Shown here one piece after another: positions 1-10,917 of a DNA stretch of 64,000 nucleotides; within the stretch, counting starts at the first letter, position 1, and each line of letters opens with the position of its first letter. Origin of the DNA: Anarhynchus alexandrinus (lineage: Eukaryota > Chordata > Aves > Charadriiformes > Charadriidae). The notes under the pieces were generated by a model, which made no database searches, was not told the DNA's origin, and saw nothing but the letters and a program-made list of their open reading frames with translations. The position numbers and the translations under genes were made by a program. The stretch is taken from contig VUYV01000045.1 in assembly GCA_008711295.1 (NCBI GenBank), positions 1,130,842 through 1,194,841 on the forward strand, read 5' to 3'.

Positions 1-251
1 TCATTACAGAGTCATTAAGAAAAGTTAATGTAGAAAAAAACTGCTGTGGGAAATTTAATCTTTTTCTGTGTTTACTAGATACTCTGAAGATTTGAGCAGC
101 AAATTGTCTGAAAACTATCGTGTTGGATGATTATGCCTCGTCTCCAGAGCATATTGGCTCACATATTTCTTATGCCACAGGTTAGACTACTTTCACCATT
201 TTCAAGCCATACTGGGAATTTCCATGTTAGACATGTAAATATGGTCAAAAA

Positions 252-347
252 CATAGAATCATAGAATTGTCTAGGTTGGAAGGAACCTTTAAGATCATGG
301 AGTCCAACCACCAACCTAACGCTGCCAAAACCAGCACTAAACCATGT
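252..347 (-). mobile_element. CR1: CR1 LINE 3' end (short, 5'-truncated)
   Basis: Read on the minus strand this is the last ~95 bases of an avian CR1. The plus-strand text begins with the reverse complement of the ATTCTATG-type 3' octamers (catagaatcatagaat). It then runs through the block complementary to GGTCTTTTCCAACC and the complement of the conserved 'ACACTGCCAA...CCACTAAACCATGT' region. Extreme 5' truncation is normal for CR1. It encodes nothing. Confidence 0.9.
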
Positions 348-814
348 ACAGGATAGCAGGATTTGGGACCTCTGTTGAGACGATATTCTTGAATACTGAA
401 GGTGATGTAGGCATCTGAATGTCAGGTTTTAAAATTTTTTTTTATTCTCAGCAGCAAAAACATCAGGCTGCGTATAAGCAACATGGACATAAAGAAAGAT
501 GCAGTAAAATTGAGGAGGAGATCTAATTATTCATAGTAGGACCAAAGCAAGAATAGACAGAAAAAAGTGATTGACTGCAAAAGATGAACTAAATGTTTTA
601 GATCAAAATAAGTATTATGCATTAAATTACATAACAGAGAACAGTGTGATTCGATAGTGGAATATTTACTTATCACGGAATCATGGAATAATCCTTTATT
701 TTGTAGACAACATCTATATGAGGGAGAAAAGAAGAAATGTTGCTTGCAGATGTATTCATCTGTTCTGAGGCATAGAAAGTTCTGGATGACAGTCAAGCTG
801 GAGGTGTTATATGG
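348..814. other. No recognised feature
   Basis: AT-rich sequence. I see no exon, RNA gene or datable repeat. The 89-codon open frame on the minus strand (527-796) resembles no family I know and is probably chance. Confidence 0.5.
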
Positions 815-1725
815 AAAGCACTAGTTGTTGACTCTGATAAGGCTTTGACATTGTCTCCCGAACTATGGAAATACAAGTTTGGACAAAAACATTGGGAGCA
901 GGAAAGTTCCGTGCACATGGGGAAAACTGTGTCTGATGTAACACTTTCAGTACGCGACTGTTAATTGGAGAGCTACATTGAGTAGGGTATTTTCCTTAAT
1001 GACTGAAAAGACAGAATAGAAAATCTTCTTATTAATTGCAAATAGGATTAGAGGCAAAGGGGCTGCAAGCACTTTGAAAGGTAAAAAAATAAATGAAAAA
1101 TGAGTTTGCCAGATTGGAGGAAAGGTTTGAAATTAAGATCATGTAATTTAAGAAGAACAAGTACAAACACCACATTAAATAGGAATCATCAGCTTCAGTA
1201 ACTTCATGGGGGTCAGCGGATTAAGCAGCAATTATACAGAAAAAGCTCTGGATATTATAATGGTTTAATTTAAAAAAAACCCCACACTGTATTGAGATGT
1301 ATAAGGGCTAGTAAATTATATGTGTAAAAATATACAATATGAAAAATGCATGAAGTAGTCTTTTCAATCTACCAAAATTCATGTGGATTATTTTTTCTGT
1401 ACTTCAGGAAAGATACATCAGAGTTGCAATCTCCATAAAACAAAATGCAGAGCAAAAAGAATGGTAAGAGATGTTGAAAATATAATTGACACAGAAAAAC
1501 AGGGAGACCTGGTATGGAGAAAGCAAAAGGGTGGCATACTAGTCATTTATGAAATACAATCTATAAAATATAAATGTTGATTTTCAAAAAGTAAAATGTT
1601 ACTGCAATAAGTTGTTCTCCACATCTACTGATGAGGGTACAAAGGTGTTTCAGTTGCAGCAAAGGATGCTTAGTTTGGATATCAGGGAAATAATTCATTA
1701 AGATAATTGAGTGCCAGCAGATGTT
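815..1725 (+). mobile_element. Ancient degraded CR1-clade LINE fragment
   Basis: Several stretches still resemble CR1-clade ORF2 in order along the plus strand. Around 827-880 the text reads like the RT segment 'GACTYYGAYAAGGCTTTTGACATTGTCTCCC...AARTATGG' (the KAFDIVS block). Around 1090-1200 there is weak similarity to the region downstream of the catalytic motif. Around 1616-1715 there is similarity to the C-terminal block in which 'ACAAGRNGCAATGG...TTGCAGCA...GATTTAG' is typical of older CR1/X-type LINEs. All frames are broken by stops and indels, so this is a very old copy. Boundaries and continuity are approximate, and it may be more than one fragment. Confidence 0.45.
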
Positions 1726-1786
1726 GCCCATGGAAGCTTGAACTTTTAACGCATTGGTTAGTCAAATATCAGTCAGGGAGAGTACT

Positions 1787-1995
1787 GAAGGAACAACTGC
1801 TTTACTTTGTGGGTGACAGAGCACTGGAACAGGCTGCCCAGAGAGGTTGTGGAATCTCCTTCTCTGGAGATATTCAAAACCCACCTGGATGCATTCCTGT
1901 CCAACCTGCTGTAGGTGAACCTGCTTTGGCAGGGGGCTTGGACTAGATGATCTCCAAAGGTCCCTTCCAACCCCTACCCTTCTGTGATTCTGTGA
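1787..1995 (+). mobile_element. CR1: CR1 LINE 3' end
   Basis: About 210 bases of CR1 3' end in plus orientation. It covers the C-terminal ORF2 text 'GAGCACTGGAACAGGCTGCCCAG', the conserved 'GACTAGATGATCTCCAAAGGTCCCTTCCAACC' block, and terminal octamers of the form TTCTGTGATTCTGTGA. It is much less diverged than the LINE remnant just upstream, so it is probably a separate, younger insertion of a different CR1 subfamily (GATTCTGTGA ending rather than ATTCTATGA). Confidence 0.9.
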
Positions 1996-4983
1996 TGTAG
2001 TCAACTCCTCCTTCAGTCAGAATCATGGCTGATGTCTCAGGACCCTTCCCCTACCATCCTGCAGTATAGCAACTGCCTGGAGTTTTTTAAGCAAGCTGTT
2101 TGTCCAATCCATATTGACAAAGTCAAAAAAAAAATTAATCATAAAGGAGGGAAAATTATTGGAGCATTTTAATACCAAAAAAAAAAAAAGATTCACATCT
2201 TTATCCCATGGGCAAATTGTCATGGATGGTGCAGAAAGAGCTACACGTTTGTAGACATGAGAGAGGGTGAAAGGACTTCCTGCCTTACCCTGCCTAAACT
2301 AAACATATAGTATTTTGTGGAAGGGCACACCATTACCGTGGTGACAGGTTCATTAAAAAAAAAGTAAAATACAGAAGCCAGCCATAGTAGCTGAGCTACT
2401 AGAATGGTCATAAAAACAAAAATGGAAAAAGACTAAAATTGACTGGAACAGGGAGACAGTTTATAGCATGTGGTGTGAAACTGAGGCCAGTTCCCATTGC
2501 GGAGAGGCCATCACAGAAACTACCATTGCTGTTTGCCAACCTATGTGAAGTGATTTAGAGAGTTTCAGTTCAACTCTCAGAGTTCATGTTGCCCAAAATT
2601 GCTACTTACATTGGCACAGAAAATCTCTTCAGAAGACACTACAGCACTTGTGGTTGCAATATCTCTGGGAAACCTAGCGAAGATATTACTGGGAATCCAA
2701 AGGACATAAGAGATGGTAGAATGAAATTTAGCTTCTCAGAGGTAACACATTCAGGTGAGGCACCTTCTTAATGCCATATAGGGCACCTTGGTGGTGCTGT
2801 TAGTATCAGCAGCCAAAGCTCGCACGAATCAGAGGGACACAATTTTGCCATAGCTGCTGAAGAGGAAGGAGAACTGGACTGGAAAGAGGGGTGGAAGGAG
2901 GATTGGAAATGGCCAATAATGGTCTCGAAAGCAGAGTGCCAGACAAACAAAAGAGCTTTAAAAAAATATAATTTTAAAAATGTCAGCAAAAGGTAAAGGT
3001 ACAAATGCAATAAAATAATCAAAGGTAATAGATACTTCAGTAGCAAAAATCTGGTCTTATGTCATTTAAATACACAAGCAAAAAGCCAATCAAGTATTCT
3101 GTGAAGCCACTGAGGGATATACAGAAAGTGGGAAGTTAGTTAATGACGTTAGTATTGCTCTGAGCCTGAATAAATTCTCTGCTTTCGTCTTCATGAAATA
3201 AGCCAAAGGTCAGATTCTGAGTATTGGGATATTTTCCCAAGTGGGAGGGAAGGGAATGGAAGCGTTGAAAGACTTTATGAGTACATCAAAGCAGAAAGGC
3301 AATTAGAGCTGATAAAAGTTCACATAGAACCAGATATAGATAAATTGCATCCCAGATTTTTTTTTTTTAACCTAGCAAGATGTAGAAAGATGTAGAGATT
3401 TCCAGCTCCTAAGAACTGAGAAAGCATAATATATTTAGGATTCAAGAGCACAGAGATTCAAAAACCAAATTGGGTCAGCCATTATATTGAAGTTTATTCG
3501 TTTGATGATCTATTTATTTATTTATTTATTGTCCCAGTGGGACATAAGGGAAAGCCTCTGTTATGAGGCTCAGTGAGGTGAGTTATACATTGATGAAGGA
3601 ATGAGGTAACAGTAAGCATTGATCTGAAATCATCACTGTGGTGTTTTCTAAAGTAATTTGCACTTTACAGTCTCAGGTATTTGCTGATGTCAAAGTTGAT
3701 TTGCTATTATCTTAGAATTTGATGAAATGTATCTGAGTTATTTGCTGTAGAATTATGACAAAAGGTAATTTGCTGATAACCAATTACGATGATTTCAGAT
3801 GTAATTTATTTATATCTTTTTAGTTCTCTCAAGTGAATAAGTAACATTTTCTGTCTTCAGCCTATTCTAGCTTTTCTCAATTGGCCCATCCTATGGAGAA
3901 TATTACTTTTTCCTTTGTAAACCAAAACCAAGGAAAACAGCTAAGGGGAGAGAGTTAAAAGAAGTGTGTGGTTTCCCAGATAACATGAGCTAGTATACTA
4001 TCTAATGCATTCAACACAGGGGACTACACTGACCTACAGAAAGAAACTGTGGGAAACCTAGCGTTTACTGATGTCTTTGTGTTAGTATGCACAGATACTG
4101 TGTTGTGCCCCACCCTTTTAGTGATGCAGGTGCGCTCACAAACGTGTGTTCTATTTTCAATATATTTCATAATCTTTAAGTGTTTCTGCTCTGTCATCTA
4201 TGGCACCCTATAATTTGCTGGAAACAACTTTGCTGAAGCAAGCTGTAAAGTGGCTTTCTTTGCTTAGTGAAAACTCAAGGTTCATCAAATATTGTGTGCA
4301 TGGCTTACATGTTACTTGGTTCAAACAGGGAAAGGGCTTTTCAATGAACTCTCTGCTATCCATGTTTTCCCACATATTGAGGTTCAGCAGCTCCTTAATA
4401 ATGCCTAAGGACAGCCATCAAAAACGCATCGTATTTACGGGATTTACATAAATATTTTAAGCGGGAAGTCCAAAGAAAATTGTGAAACACTTTCAGAATT
4501 CAAAATGTAGGCTTGAATTAATGGTAATATTTGTGCTACTCTCAAAGATATACAGTATACCATTAATTCTGGTCTAAATGCAAGAATGTTTCAGATTATA
4601 ATGTTGATTTATGTACTGAAGTCAATACTGGAAATACATCAGCCTTCTTCCAGTACTTTTCAATCAACAGTCCTTTCCAAACAATTAAATAAATGACAAA
4701 CACTGTTTTATTTAATTTCTGTGATTCTGTTCAAAAGGAAGCAAGCAGACAGTTACAGTCAAGTCTTCCTCACTTCCTAATACCATAATAACAATGTTTT
4801 TAACTCAAACCAGCCACAGATATTCCAGAAGGCTCAAACCAGAAGATGAATTAGACTTGAAAGATTGAAAAATTCATGTGAAAGTGACATTAAACTCAAG
4901 TGTCTGGTCTGTGGGCAGGTTACATTTGGTTACTGCTACTGTTACCACTGCTACTGAGAAGGTGCAGTCCACTATGACACATC
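1996..4983. other. Unique AT-rich sequence, no gene recognised
   Basis: Nearly 3 kb with no recognisable exon, RNA gene or well-preserved repeat. It holds short A-runs (2130, 2178, 3360), a TTTA microsatellite (3511-3530) and scattered short open frames without family resemblance. Around 3220-3420 the text weakly recalls very old LINE ORF2 sequence, but not well enough to annotate. Confidence 0.5.
3511..3530. repeat. (TTTA)n microsatellite
   Basis: Five tandem TATT/TTTA units, uninterrupted. A simple repeat, likely length-polymorphic. Confidence 0.85.
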
Positions 4984-5322
4984 CATTAAAGCAGTGGTCT
5001 CCAAAGTGTGGGGGATGCGGACACCCGAGGGGGTGTGCAAGACAATCCATTAGGGTGCAAGGAAGAAAATATTTTGTGCCATTAATAAGTAAGATGATAG
5101 AAATTTTTAAAAATTAAGTATGGTGCTCTTTTCATCTTTATCTCATCCTTTTTTAAATTTCTATTTTTGTATATGATTTATAATGTGCATCATACATAGC
5201 ACATAACATAGCACATACATAGCACCTCATGTATATAATTTATAAATAAACATACAGATATATTGGAAACGTGTACTCAAATTTTTTTTCCTCAAAAAAG
5301 TTTGGAGAGCACTGTACTAAAG
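4984..5322 (+). mobile_element. hAT-type (Charlie-like) non-autonomous DNA transposon
   Basis: A 323-bp element (4992-5314) bounded by terminal inverted repeats. The left end reads CAGTGGTCTCCAAAGT and the right end read in reverse complement is CAGTGCTCTCCAAACT, which is 14 of 16 identical. The CAGTG start is typical of hAT elements of the Charlie/AC group. The flanking octamers are CATTAAAG (4984-4991) and TACTAAAG (5315-5322). They match at 6 of 8 positions, as expected for an old 8-bp hAT target duplication. The interior is AT-rich, has three copies of ACATAGCAC (5194, 5206, 5217) and no transposase frame, so the element is a deletion derivative or MITE. The superfamily call rests on end motif and duplication length. 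I cannot name the family. Confidence 0.75.
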
Positions 5323-5866
5323 GACTATTATGAAATCCAACCACAGGAATCTAAAGAACACTCCATGCACTATTCATTCAACAAAAGAATTACAATAAAT
5401 CTGTGCCAGGCCTGTCCCCTACAGCAAGAAATGTGCTTTTGTTATCTCACTAATTCAGTGCTTGTCTCTATGGAAAGAATGAGAAAAGTGAATTACACGC
5501 ACGTGCAAGGTAGTGGTTAGGCTTCGCTCAAAGAATGGCTTTTTGGCATTATATTTTAACACTTATCCTACCTCAAAACCACCACTCAGACATGCCCACC
5601 CTCGGTGTGGGCAAAGGGTTTTCTAGATGAGATTTCAAAACTGGAAATATTGATTTGCCAATTAATATTAAGTCCTGAGGAGCTGTTTCAGCCTGTTATT
5701 AACTGTACACGAGCTCTCTTCCTTCCCTCCGCTGCTGTGAGCCCTCCTGGGGACTGGCTCAGGCACAGACAGCCTTTGCTCAGATTGAGGGGTAGAGCTC
5801 TCTAGAAGAGATTTGTATGGACTTGGGCTATCAGAAAACAATCTTCATGGTGCCCAGTGGTGACTG
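5323..5866. other. No recognised feature
   Basis: Sequence between the hAT-like element and the solo LTR. No exon, RNA gene or repeat recognised. The 66-85 codon open frames here have no resemblance to known families. Confidence 0.5.
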
Positions 5867-6023
5867 GTAATTGTTGTGGTTTAACTCCAGCTGGCAGCTA
5901 GGACCACACAGCCTCTCGCACAGTTCTCCTCCTTCCCCCAGAAGGGCAGCGAGAAGAGGGAGAAAAGGAGGGGAAAGGGAAAGGAAAAGGAAAAAAAGGC
6001 CTCATGGGGTGAGAAAAAGACGG

Positions 6024-6029
6024 TTTAAT
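6024..6029 (-). promoter_or_regulatory. LTR polyadenylation signal ATTAAA
   Basis: ATTAAA on the minus strand, about 135 bases downstream of the LTR TATA box and inside the same LTR. It matches the R-region signal of this LTR family and is intact here, unlike in the LTR at 54668-55258. Confidence 0.55.
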
Positions 6030-6158
6030 AAAACAATAACAGAAAAGGAAAATAACAATAGTAATAACAATAATAATAACACAAGTCACTCTCACTGCCC
6101 AGTGAATTGGCACTATCGCAAGCAGTGATCACGGATCCCTCCCCCCTGGCCAACCCCC

Positions 6159-6167
6159 ATTTATATA
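6159..6167 (-). promoter_or_regulatory. LTR TATA box
   Basis: TATATAAAT on the minus strand, at the expected position of the core promoter of this LTR family. Transcription from it would run leftward, through the ATTAAA signal and out toward position 1. Whether it is used cannot be seen from sequence. Confidence 0.55.
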
Positions 6168-6381
6168 CTAAGCATGATGTCTCTGGTACAGAATATTCCA
6201 TTGGCCATTCTGTCGTTCTGTCTGCGCTCCTTTTCAGTTTCTATGGGAAGCTGAAAAGAGTCCTTGAAAAGCATAAACATCACACAGCAACAACTAAAAC
6301 AATATGTATTATTGACATTCTTTTCACAGCAATCACTAAAAAGAAAATTAACTCTTTCCCAGCTGAAACCAGGACAGTAAT

Positions 6382-7680
6382 AAAGATGAAAATTTAATTG
6401 TAACTGCCCCTTATTGTGCTGTCTTTTATTATAAAACACAATACAGTAAAAGAGAATAAGATAAGAGAAAATCCTTGTCTAACAAGCAGGTATAACCCAG
6501 TGTAGGGCAGAGGAAGTATTAAGGAAGGTTGATGGAAGGAAAAAGGCTGAACTGATTTGTTACTACATACTCAGAAGACATTTAAACTCTGTTTTCCATA
6601 TGCAACATACACAGAATATTTGAAGATTTGTGTTCCCTTGTCTGAAGGACTCTGATTTCACTCTTCACTGCCCCACTTACACTTCCCATCCATCTGCAAC
6701 TTCCTTCTCTACTGTCTCGGCAGTTAGGAAAAAGGACTATAGCTGCAGGTTCTGACCTTGACGGCTACACCAAGATATGCAGGAAAAGAATTTTTAAGAT
6801 TAGGAGCCTTGTTTGATCTCAGGCTTGGATGATTTAAAGAGGACATCTAATCTCACTTCTGTCATTTGAGGACCCTGAGGGTTTCCAAAAGGACACAGAC
6901 ACCCAGATTTGTCATTCACATAAGCTTAGGCTGTATTATGCAGCTTTTTTGACCACCATCTATTTGCTAAGTCCTTTAGAGATTCAACTAAAACTACAGA
7001 AATGCAATGTCCTCTTTAAATCATTGGCATCAGAAAACTGAAGGACAAGCATTAAACTTTGACATCTACCTGATTGTTGCTAGCATTTTGTTTTCTTTCA
7101 AGAGACAGGAAAAAGTATTCCTTGGAAAATTATTATTCTAGCTATTGCTTTTGGTAAAGGAGCTTCAAAAGTGGAAAACATTTCAATGAAGTCTTTAAAT
7201 TTCTGGTTTTGTTTCAGGGATTCTGAATGAGAGATTGTGCAGCTACAACATGAAGAGATCCTTCTTCAATTAGCCTGAAAAAAAAAAAGATATTGCCCAC
7301 AAACTAAAAAACTCCTCAGCAGGAGAGAAAAAATCTAAAAAGCAATAATTCTAGACTCAGCATAGAAAAGTTAAGAGACAAAAGTATTGTGATGACCTTA
7401 AGCAAGACGAAAGGTGTTTAATGAAGTGGGATGTATGTGTGGGAGGGGATTAATTGTAAATTCAGCATTTGGCTTTAACTAAAGAAGTTGGATTTGAAGA
7501 TTGTTTTTTGTCAGAACTTCATACAAAAGAATTCTTGTCAGAGATTTATATTCATAGTGTATGAACTAATTTGATTTAAATTCTCAGTGTGGAAATGTCA
7601 CTGAAAAATAGATTAATCCAACACTATGATGTAGTGTTATCAGTCTGATCAGGAAGGAGGACACAAGAAATTGTTAATCA
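6382..7680. other. Unique AT-rich sequence, no gene recognised
   Basis: About 1.3 kb without any recognisable exon, RNA gene or repeat. It contains a short A-run near 7275. Confidence 0.5.
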
Positions 7681-8640
7681 AAGAATTATAGAATCATTTA
7701 GATTGGAAAAGACCTTTAAGATTGCTAAGTCCAACTGTGAACCTAACACTGTCAAGTCCACCACTAAACCATGTCCCTAAGCGCCACATCTACACATCTT
7801 TTAAATATCTCCAGGGATGGTGACTCAACCACTTCCCTGGGCAGCCTGTTCCAATGCTTGACTACCCTTTCAGTGAAGAAGCTTTTTCTAATATCCAATC
7901 TAAACCTCCCCTGGTGCAACTTGAGACCATTTCCTCTTGTCCTATTGCTTGTTACTTGGGAGAAGAGACTGACACCCTCCTCGCTACAACCTCCTTTCAG
8001 GTGGATGTAGAGACCGATAAGGTCTCCCCTGAGCTTCCTTTTCTCCAGGCTGAACAACCCCAGTTCTCTCAGCCACTCCTCATAAGACTTGTTGTCTAGA
8101 CCCCTCACCAGCTTTGTTGCTTTTCTCTGAATGTGCTCCAGCACCTCACTGTCTTTCTTGTAATGAGGGACCCAAAACTGAATGCAGTATTTGAGACGTG
8201 GCCTCACCGGTGTCGAGTACAGGGTGACAATCACTTCCCTAGTCCTGCTGGCCACACTATTTCTGACACAAGCCAGGATACTATTGGCCTTCTTGGCCAC
8301 CTGGACACACTGATGGCTCATATTCAGCCAGGTACTGACCAACACTTCCAGGTCCTTTTCCACCTGGCAGCTTTCCAGCCATTCTTCCCCAAGCCTGTAG
8401 CGTTGCATGGGGTTGTTGTGAGCCAAGTGCAGGACCTGGCACTTGGCATTGTTGAACCTCATACCATTGGCCTCGGCCCATCGATCCAGCCTGTCCTGAT
8501 CCCTCTGTAGAGCCTTCCTACCCTCAAGCAGATCAACACTCCCTCCTGACTTGGTGACATCTGCAGACTTACTGAGGGTGTTTTCAATCACCTTATCCAC
8601 ATCACTGATAAAGATATTAAACAGAACTGGCCCTGAGGAT
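7681..8640 (-). mobile_element. CR1: CR1 LINE, 5'-truncated, ~0.95 kb
   Basis: Minus-strand CR1. The plus-strand text starts with complemented octamers (ttatagaatcattta) and the complemented GGTCTTTTCCAA block. It then passes through the whole C-terminal part of ORF2 and stops just beyond the catalytic RT region (homology fades after 'acagaactggccc' near 8634). It is closely related to the copy at 15948-18332. The two share length of homology, subfamily-type differences and an altered catalytic motif. Confidence 0.93.
7764..8600 (-). pseudogene. CR1 ORF2 reverse transcriptase, C-terminal fragment (278 codons open)
   Basis: An uninterrupted frame encoding the C-terminal third of CR1 reverse transcriptase. 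Order of recognisable blocks: [10 protein letters not shown] (residues ~8-17, the place of the catalytic FADD motif), [133 protein letters not shown]. The frame opens with GTG and has no true start: the N-terminal RT and endonuclease are missing through 5' truncation. The catalytic FADD is replaced by SADV, losing one of the two metal-binding aspartates, so the enzyme would be dead even if complete. The long open frame implies modest age, not function. Confidence 0.9.
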
Positions 8641-9239
8641 CAAATACCAAGGCTCATAAAATCTTTTGGTTCCTCTCTAGGAGAAATGAAAGAAATTAAA
8701 AGAAGAAGGAAAGAGAAGGGAGAAAAGATAATTGCGAGGTTGCAGACATAGAAACAGGAAAAGAGGAGAATGGAAGTATCACAACGGGGGGGAGGGGGGG
8801 GAAGTATGAACATAAGCAAAAAATTATAAGAACAAAATCAAATTAAATACCAGGAAGAAAGAGAAGAGACCAGAGGAAGTTGTCTATGTTATTAAAGGAT
8901 ATAGCTTGATAAAAAGCAGAAGGCATCAGATAATATGAGAAGCCATATGAGGTGGAAAAGCCATATAACTAACTAAATATTTGCATGAGAATGTCACTAG
9001 AGGTACTGTGGTTTAAACAAGATGAGTCTGGTTGGCAGATAGACTAAGTGCTGGTACTCTGCTCAGCTGGGTACAATGGGAAAGGTCCCTGAAGTGCACC
9101 TTGCTGAAAGGAGGAGCTGGCTGGTGTGGTGCTGGTGAGGTGAACTTCCTGAGATGCCTGCTTGGTCCCCAGGGCTTGCAGACAGCCAGCTGGCACGAGT
9201 CATTAAGTATAGCAGATTTTTTTCATTTTGGAGGAAAGA
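8641..9239. other. Purine-rich unique sequence, no gene recognised
   Basis: About 600 bases, A/G-rich on the plus strand up to ~8900. It contains a G-run (8786-8801). No exon or repeat family recognised. Confidence 0.5.
8786..8801 (+). repeat. G-homopolymer tract (G7-A-G8)
   Basis: Fifteen guanines broken by one adenine, in an A/G-rich setting. It could fold into an intra- or intermolecular G-quadruplex and is prone to sequencing or assembly length errors. Confidence 0.8.
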
Positions 9240-9375
9240 TTGTGACTCTGTGATTAGGAATGAGTCTTGTGACTACATCACCTCCAGGTTCGATTATCAC
9301 AAAATTTCCAATGAGACACTCCATAGCCATCTCCTGCTACTGCAAAGCACAGCTGCCCACAACAGAGCTATGTTT
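9240..9375 (+). mobile_element. Ancient L2/L3-type LINE remnant
   Basis: The translation DYITSRFDYHKIS...LLLLQSTAAHNRAM resembles the RT C-terminal block of L2/L3-clade LINEs, whose usual pattern is (Y)(I/V)SRLDYCNALL...LQ(L/R)VQNTAAR. The nucleotide text 'gactacatcacctccaggtt' fits the same region. Length about 130 bp, no intact ends. The similarity is short and from memory of the family pattern, so this is a moderate call. The alternative is chance. Confidence 0.45.
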
Positions 9376-10891
9376 CCAGACTGGTAAAAAACATCTTTGT
9401 GAGAATACCAGTTAGGCTCCATTTGGTCCTTTGCCTCCCCTGACAGTCTAAAAGACATGCAAGGAGATGGAGAACACAGGAGCTTTACACTGAAAACACA
9501 GTGTTGAAAGGCATTTCTGACGATAAAATAGACCTTTTTTTTTGCAACAAATATTCCCCTTTTCATCTCTTTTCATGCTGTCTGTGCAGCGTACATAAAT
9601 CTCATGCCATAGACTACAGAACAGAACGTGTGTTGCTTTGAGCTAGAACAATGGAGTTTACTGCACCCGACCTGAGGCTGCTGATTGACTTTGCACTCCC
9701 CTCAGCTTATTCCTTGCATGGGACTGATAAAGGTAAAGCACAACACAGGGAGGATTTTGTGCTCCTAAGCTGGAAAAGACACCCTAAAATCTTTGTATTA
9801 GACTTACCATGTTATTGTAAGGACCTATAATGGCCAAAGCAGGAACAGAGCTGGTGCTAGAACGCCTGCATCTGTATTCAGATGAAAATGTCACATATAA
9901 CCTGCAAATTAGATAACGGTCATGTCTCTGATCAGCAGAGAATTAAAGTGACCCATGCTATTCACTTGTTTCCTTGGGAGCTCTCCTGGAACTCAACCTC
10001 AATCTCAGAACTCAATTACTTATGCATTTTATATAGTTTGCATTGAGGGCCTTACTTCTGTTCCAATATCACATTAAAGCTATTCTACTCTACTTAAGGT
10101 TTACTTTCTGCTTTACGATGATACCACTTCAATCATTCTGGGAAAGGCTGGTTGTATAATTATAAACAACTGAGGGGTAAACAAAACATTGGTCCAGAAA
10201 ATATATTTTTAGAGGTAAATTTTGTCCCCTCAAACTACTTCTATTTCTACCTTATAGTTTGCTACATGAATCACAAGGTAAAGTGGTTAGAAAATGCAAT
10301 GTATTTTCCAAAGATGTAGATGAAAAGAGGTGCAATATTAGTAAAAAGTCAACCGAAAACAGCAAGATCTTTAAAATCACAAGCACACTTGACTGAACAG
10401 TCACAAGCATCATTTTAGTCACCCTAAAGCTTCTTATTTCGAAGCTGCAAAATAGACGTATTGACAGTTGCACAGGAATGAACTTTAAAGATACATAAAG
10501 GCAGCAGAGGTCAACCAAACTCTGAATAAATGTTAAAGTGCCAGAGGCTCATGAAGAAGTGCAAGAAATTCAGATGTTGCTGCTGTCCCTGAGACCAAGA
10601 GAAAGAATTAACAATACTCCCAATGCGGTACTCTGAAGTCAGAGCAAAGGGATTCCGAGTGCTGTCCTGTCCCAAGAAAGGAGGAAAAGAGGTCAGTGCT
10701 GCCCAGCTTCACCACTGCTGCCCCAAGGGAACCGCTGCAAAATCTTAGCTAGAAAGGGAAAGTCTAAAAAGTGTCTTCAAATCCTGCCAGCCACAGTCTT
10801 TTTCCAAAGAAAGGGGGAAGGACTCTATTTTTACTCATTTCCTCATCTGTCTTTGCAATTATTTGTACCTTTATACAAATTTAATAAGTGC

Positions 10892-10917
10892 ATGTATATG
10901 TATATGTATATGTATGT
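10892..10917. repeat. (TATATG)n microsatellite
   Basis: About four TATATG units ending in TGTATGTAC. A simple alternating purine-pyrimidine-rich repeat. Confidence 0.8.

Larger units (their letters stand above)
5867..6381 (-). mobile_element. Solo LTR of an endogenous retrovirus (ERVL-type), perfect 5-bp TSD
   Basis: The LTR itself spans 5872-6376 (505 bp). It starts TGTTGTGGTTTAAC and ends GAAACCAGGACA, with the TG...CA ends of a retroviral LTR. GTAAT is present directly before (5867-5871) and directly after (6377-6381), a perfect 5-bp target-site duplication of the size seen for ERVL-type elements. Read on the minus strand it begins TGTCCTGGTTTCAGC, which is the sense orientation of an LTR family common in neoavian genomes. 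In that orientation it keeps a TATA box (TATATAAAT, 6159-6167) and an ATTAAA polyadenylation signal (6024-6029). A long purine tract (about 5949-5999) and an AAT-rich stretch follow on the plus strand. No internal retroviral sequence adjoins it, so it arose by recombination between two LTRs or by loss of the interior. Confidence 0.9.

Noticed and set aside
1383..1580. 65-codon plus-strand open frame
   Set aside because: Lies within the ancient LINE remnant and matches no RT block in frame.
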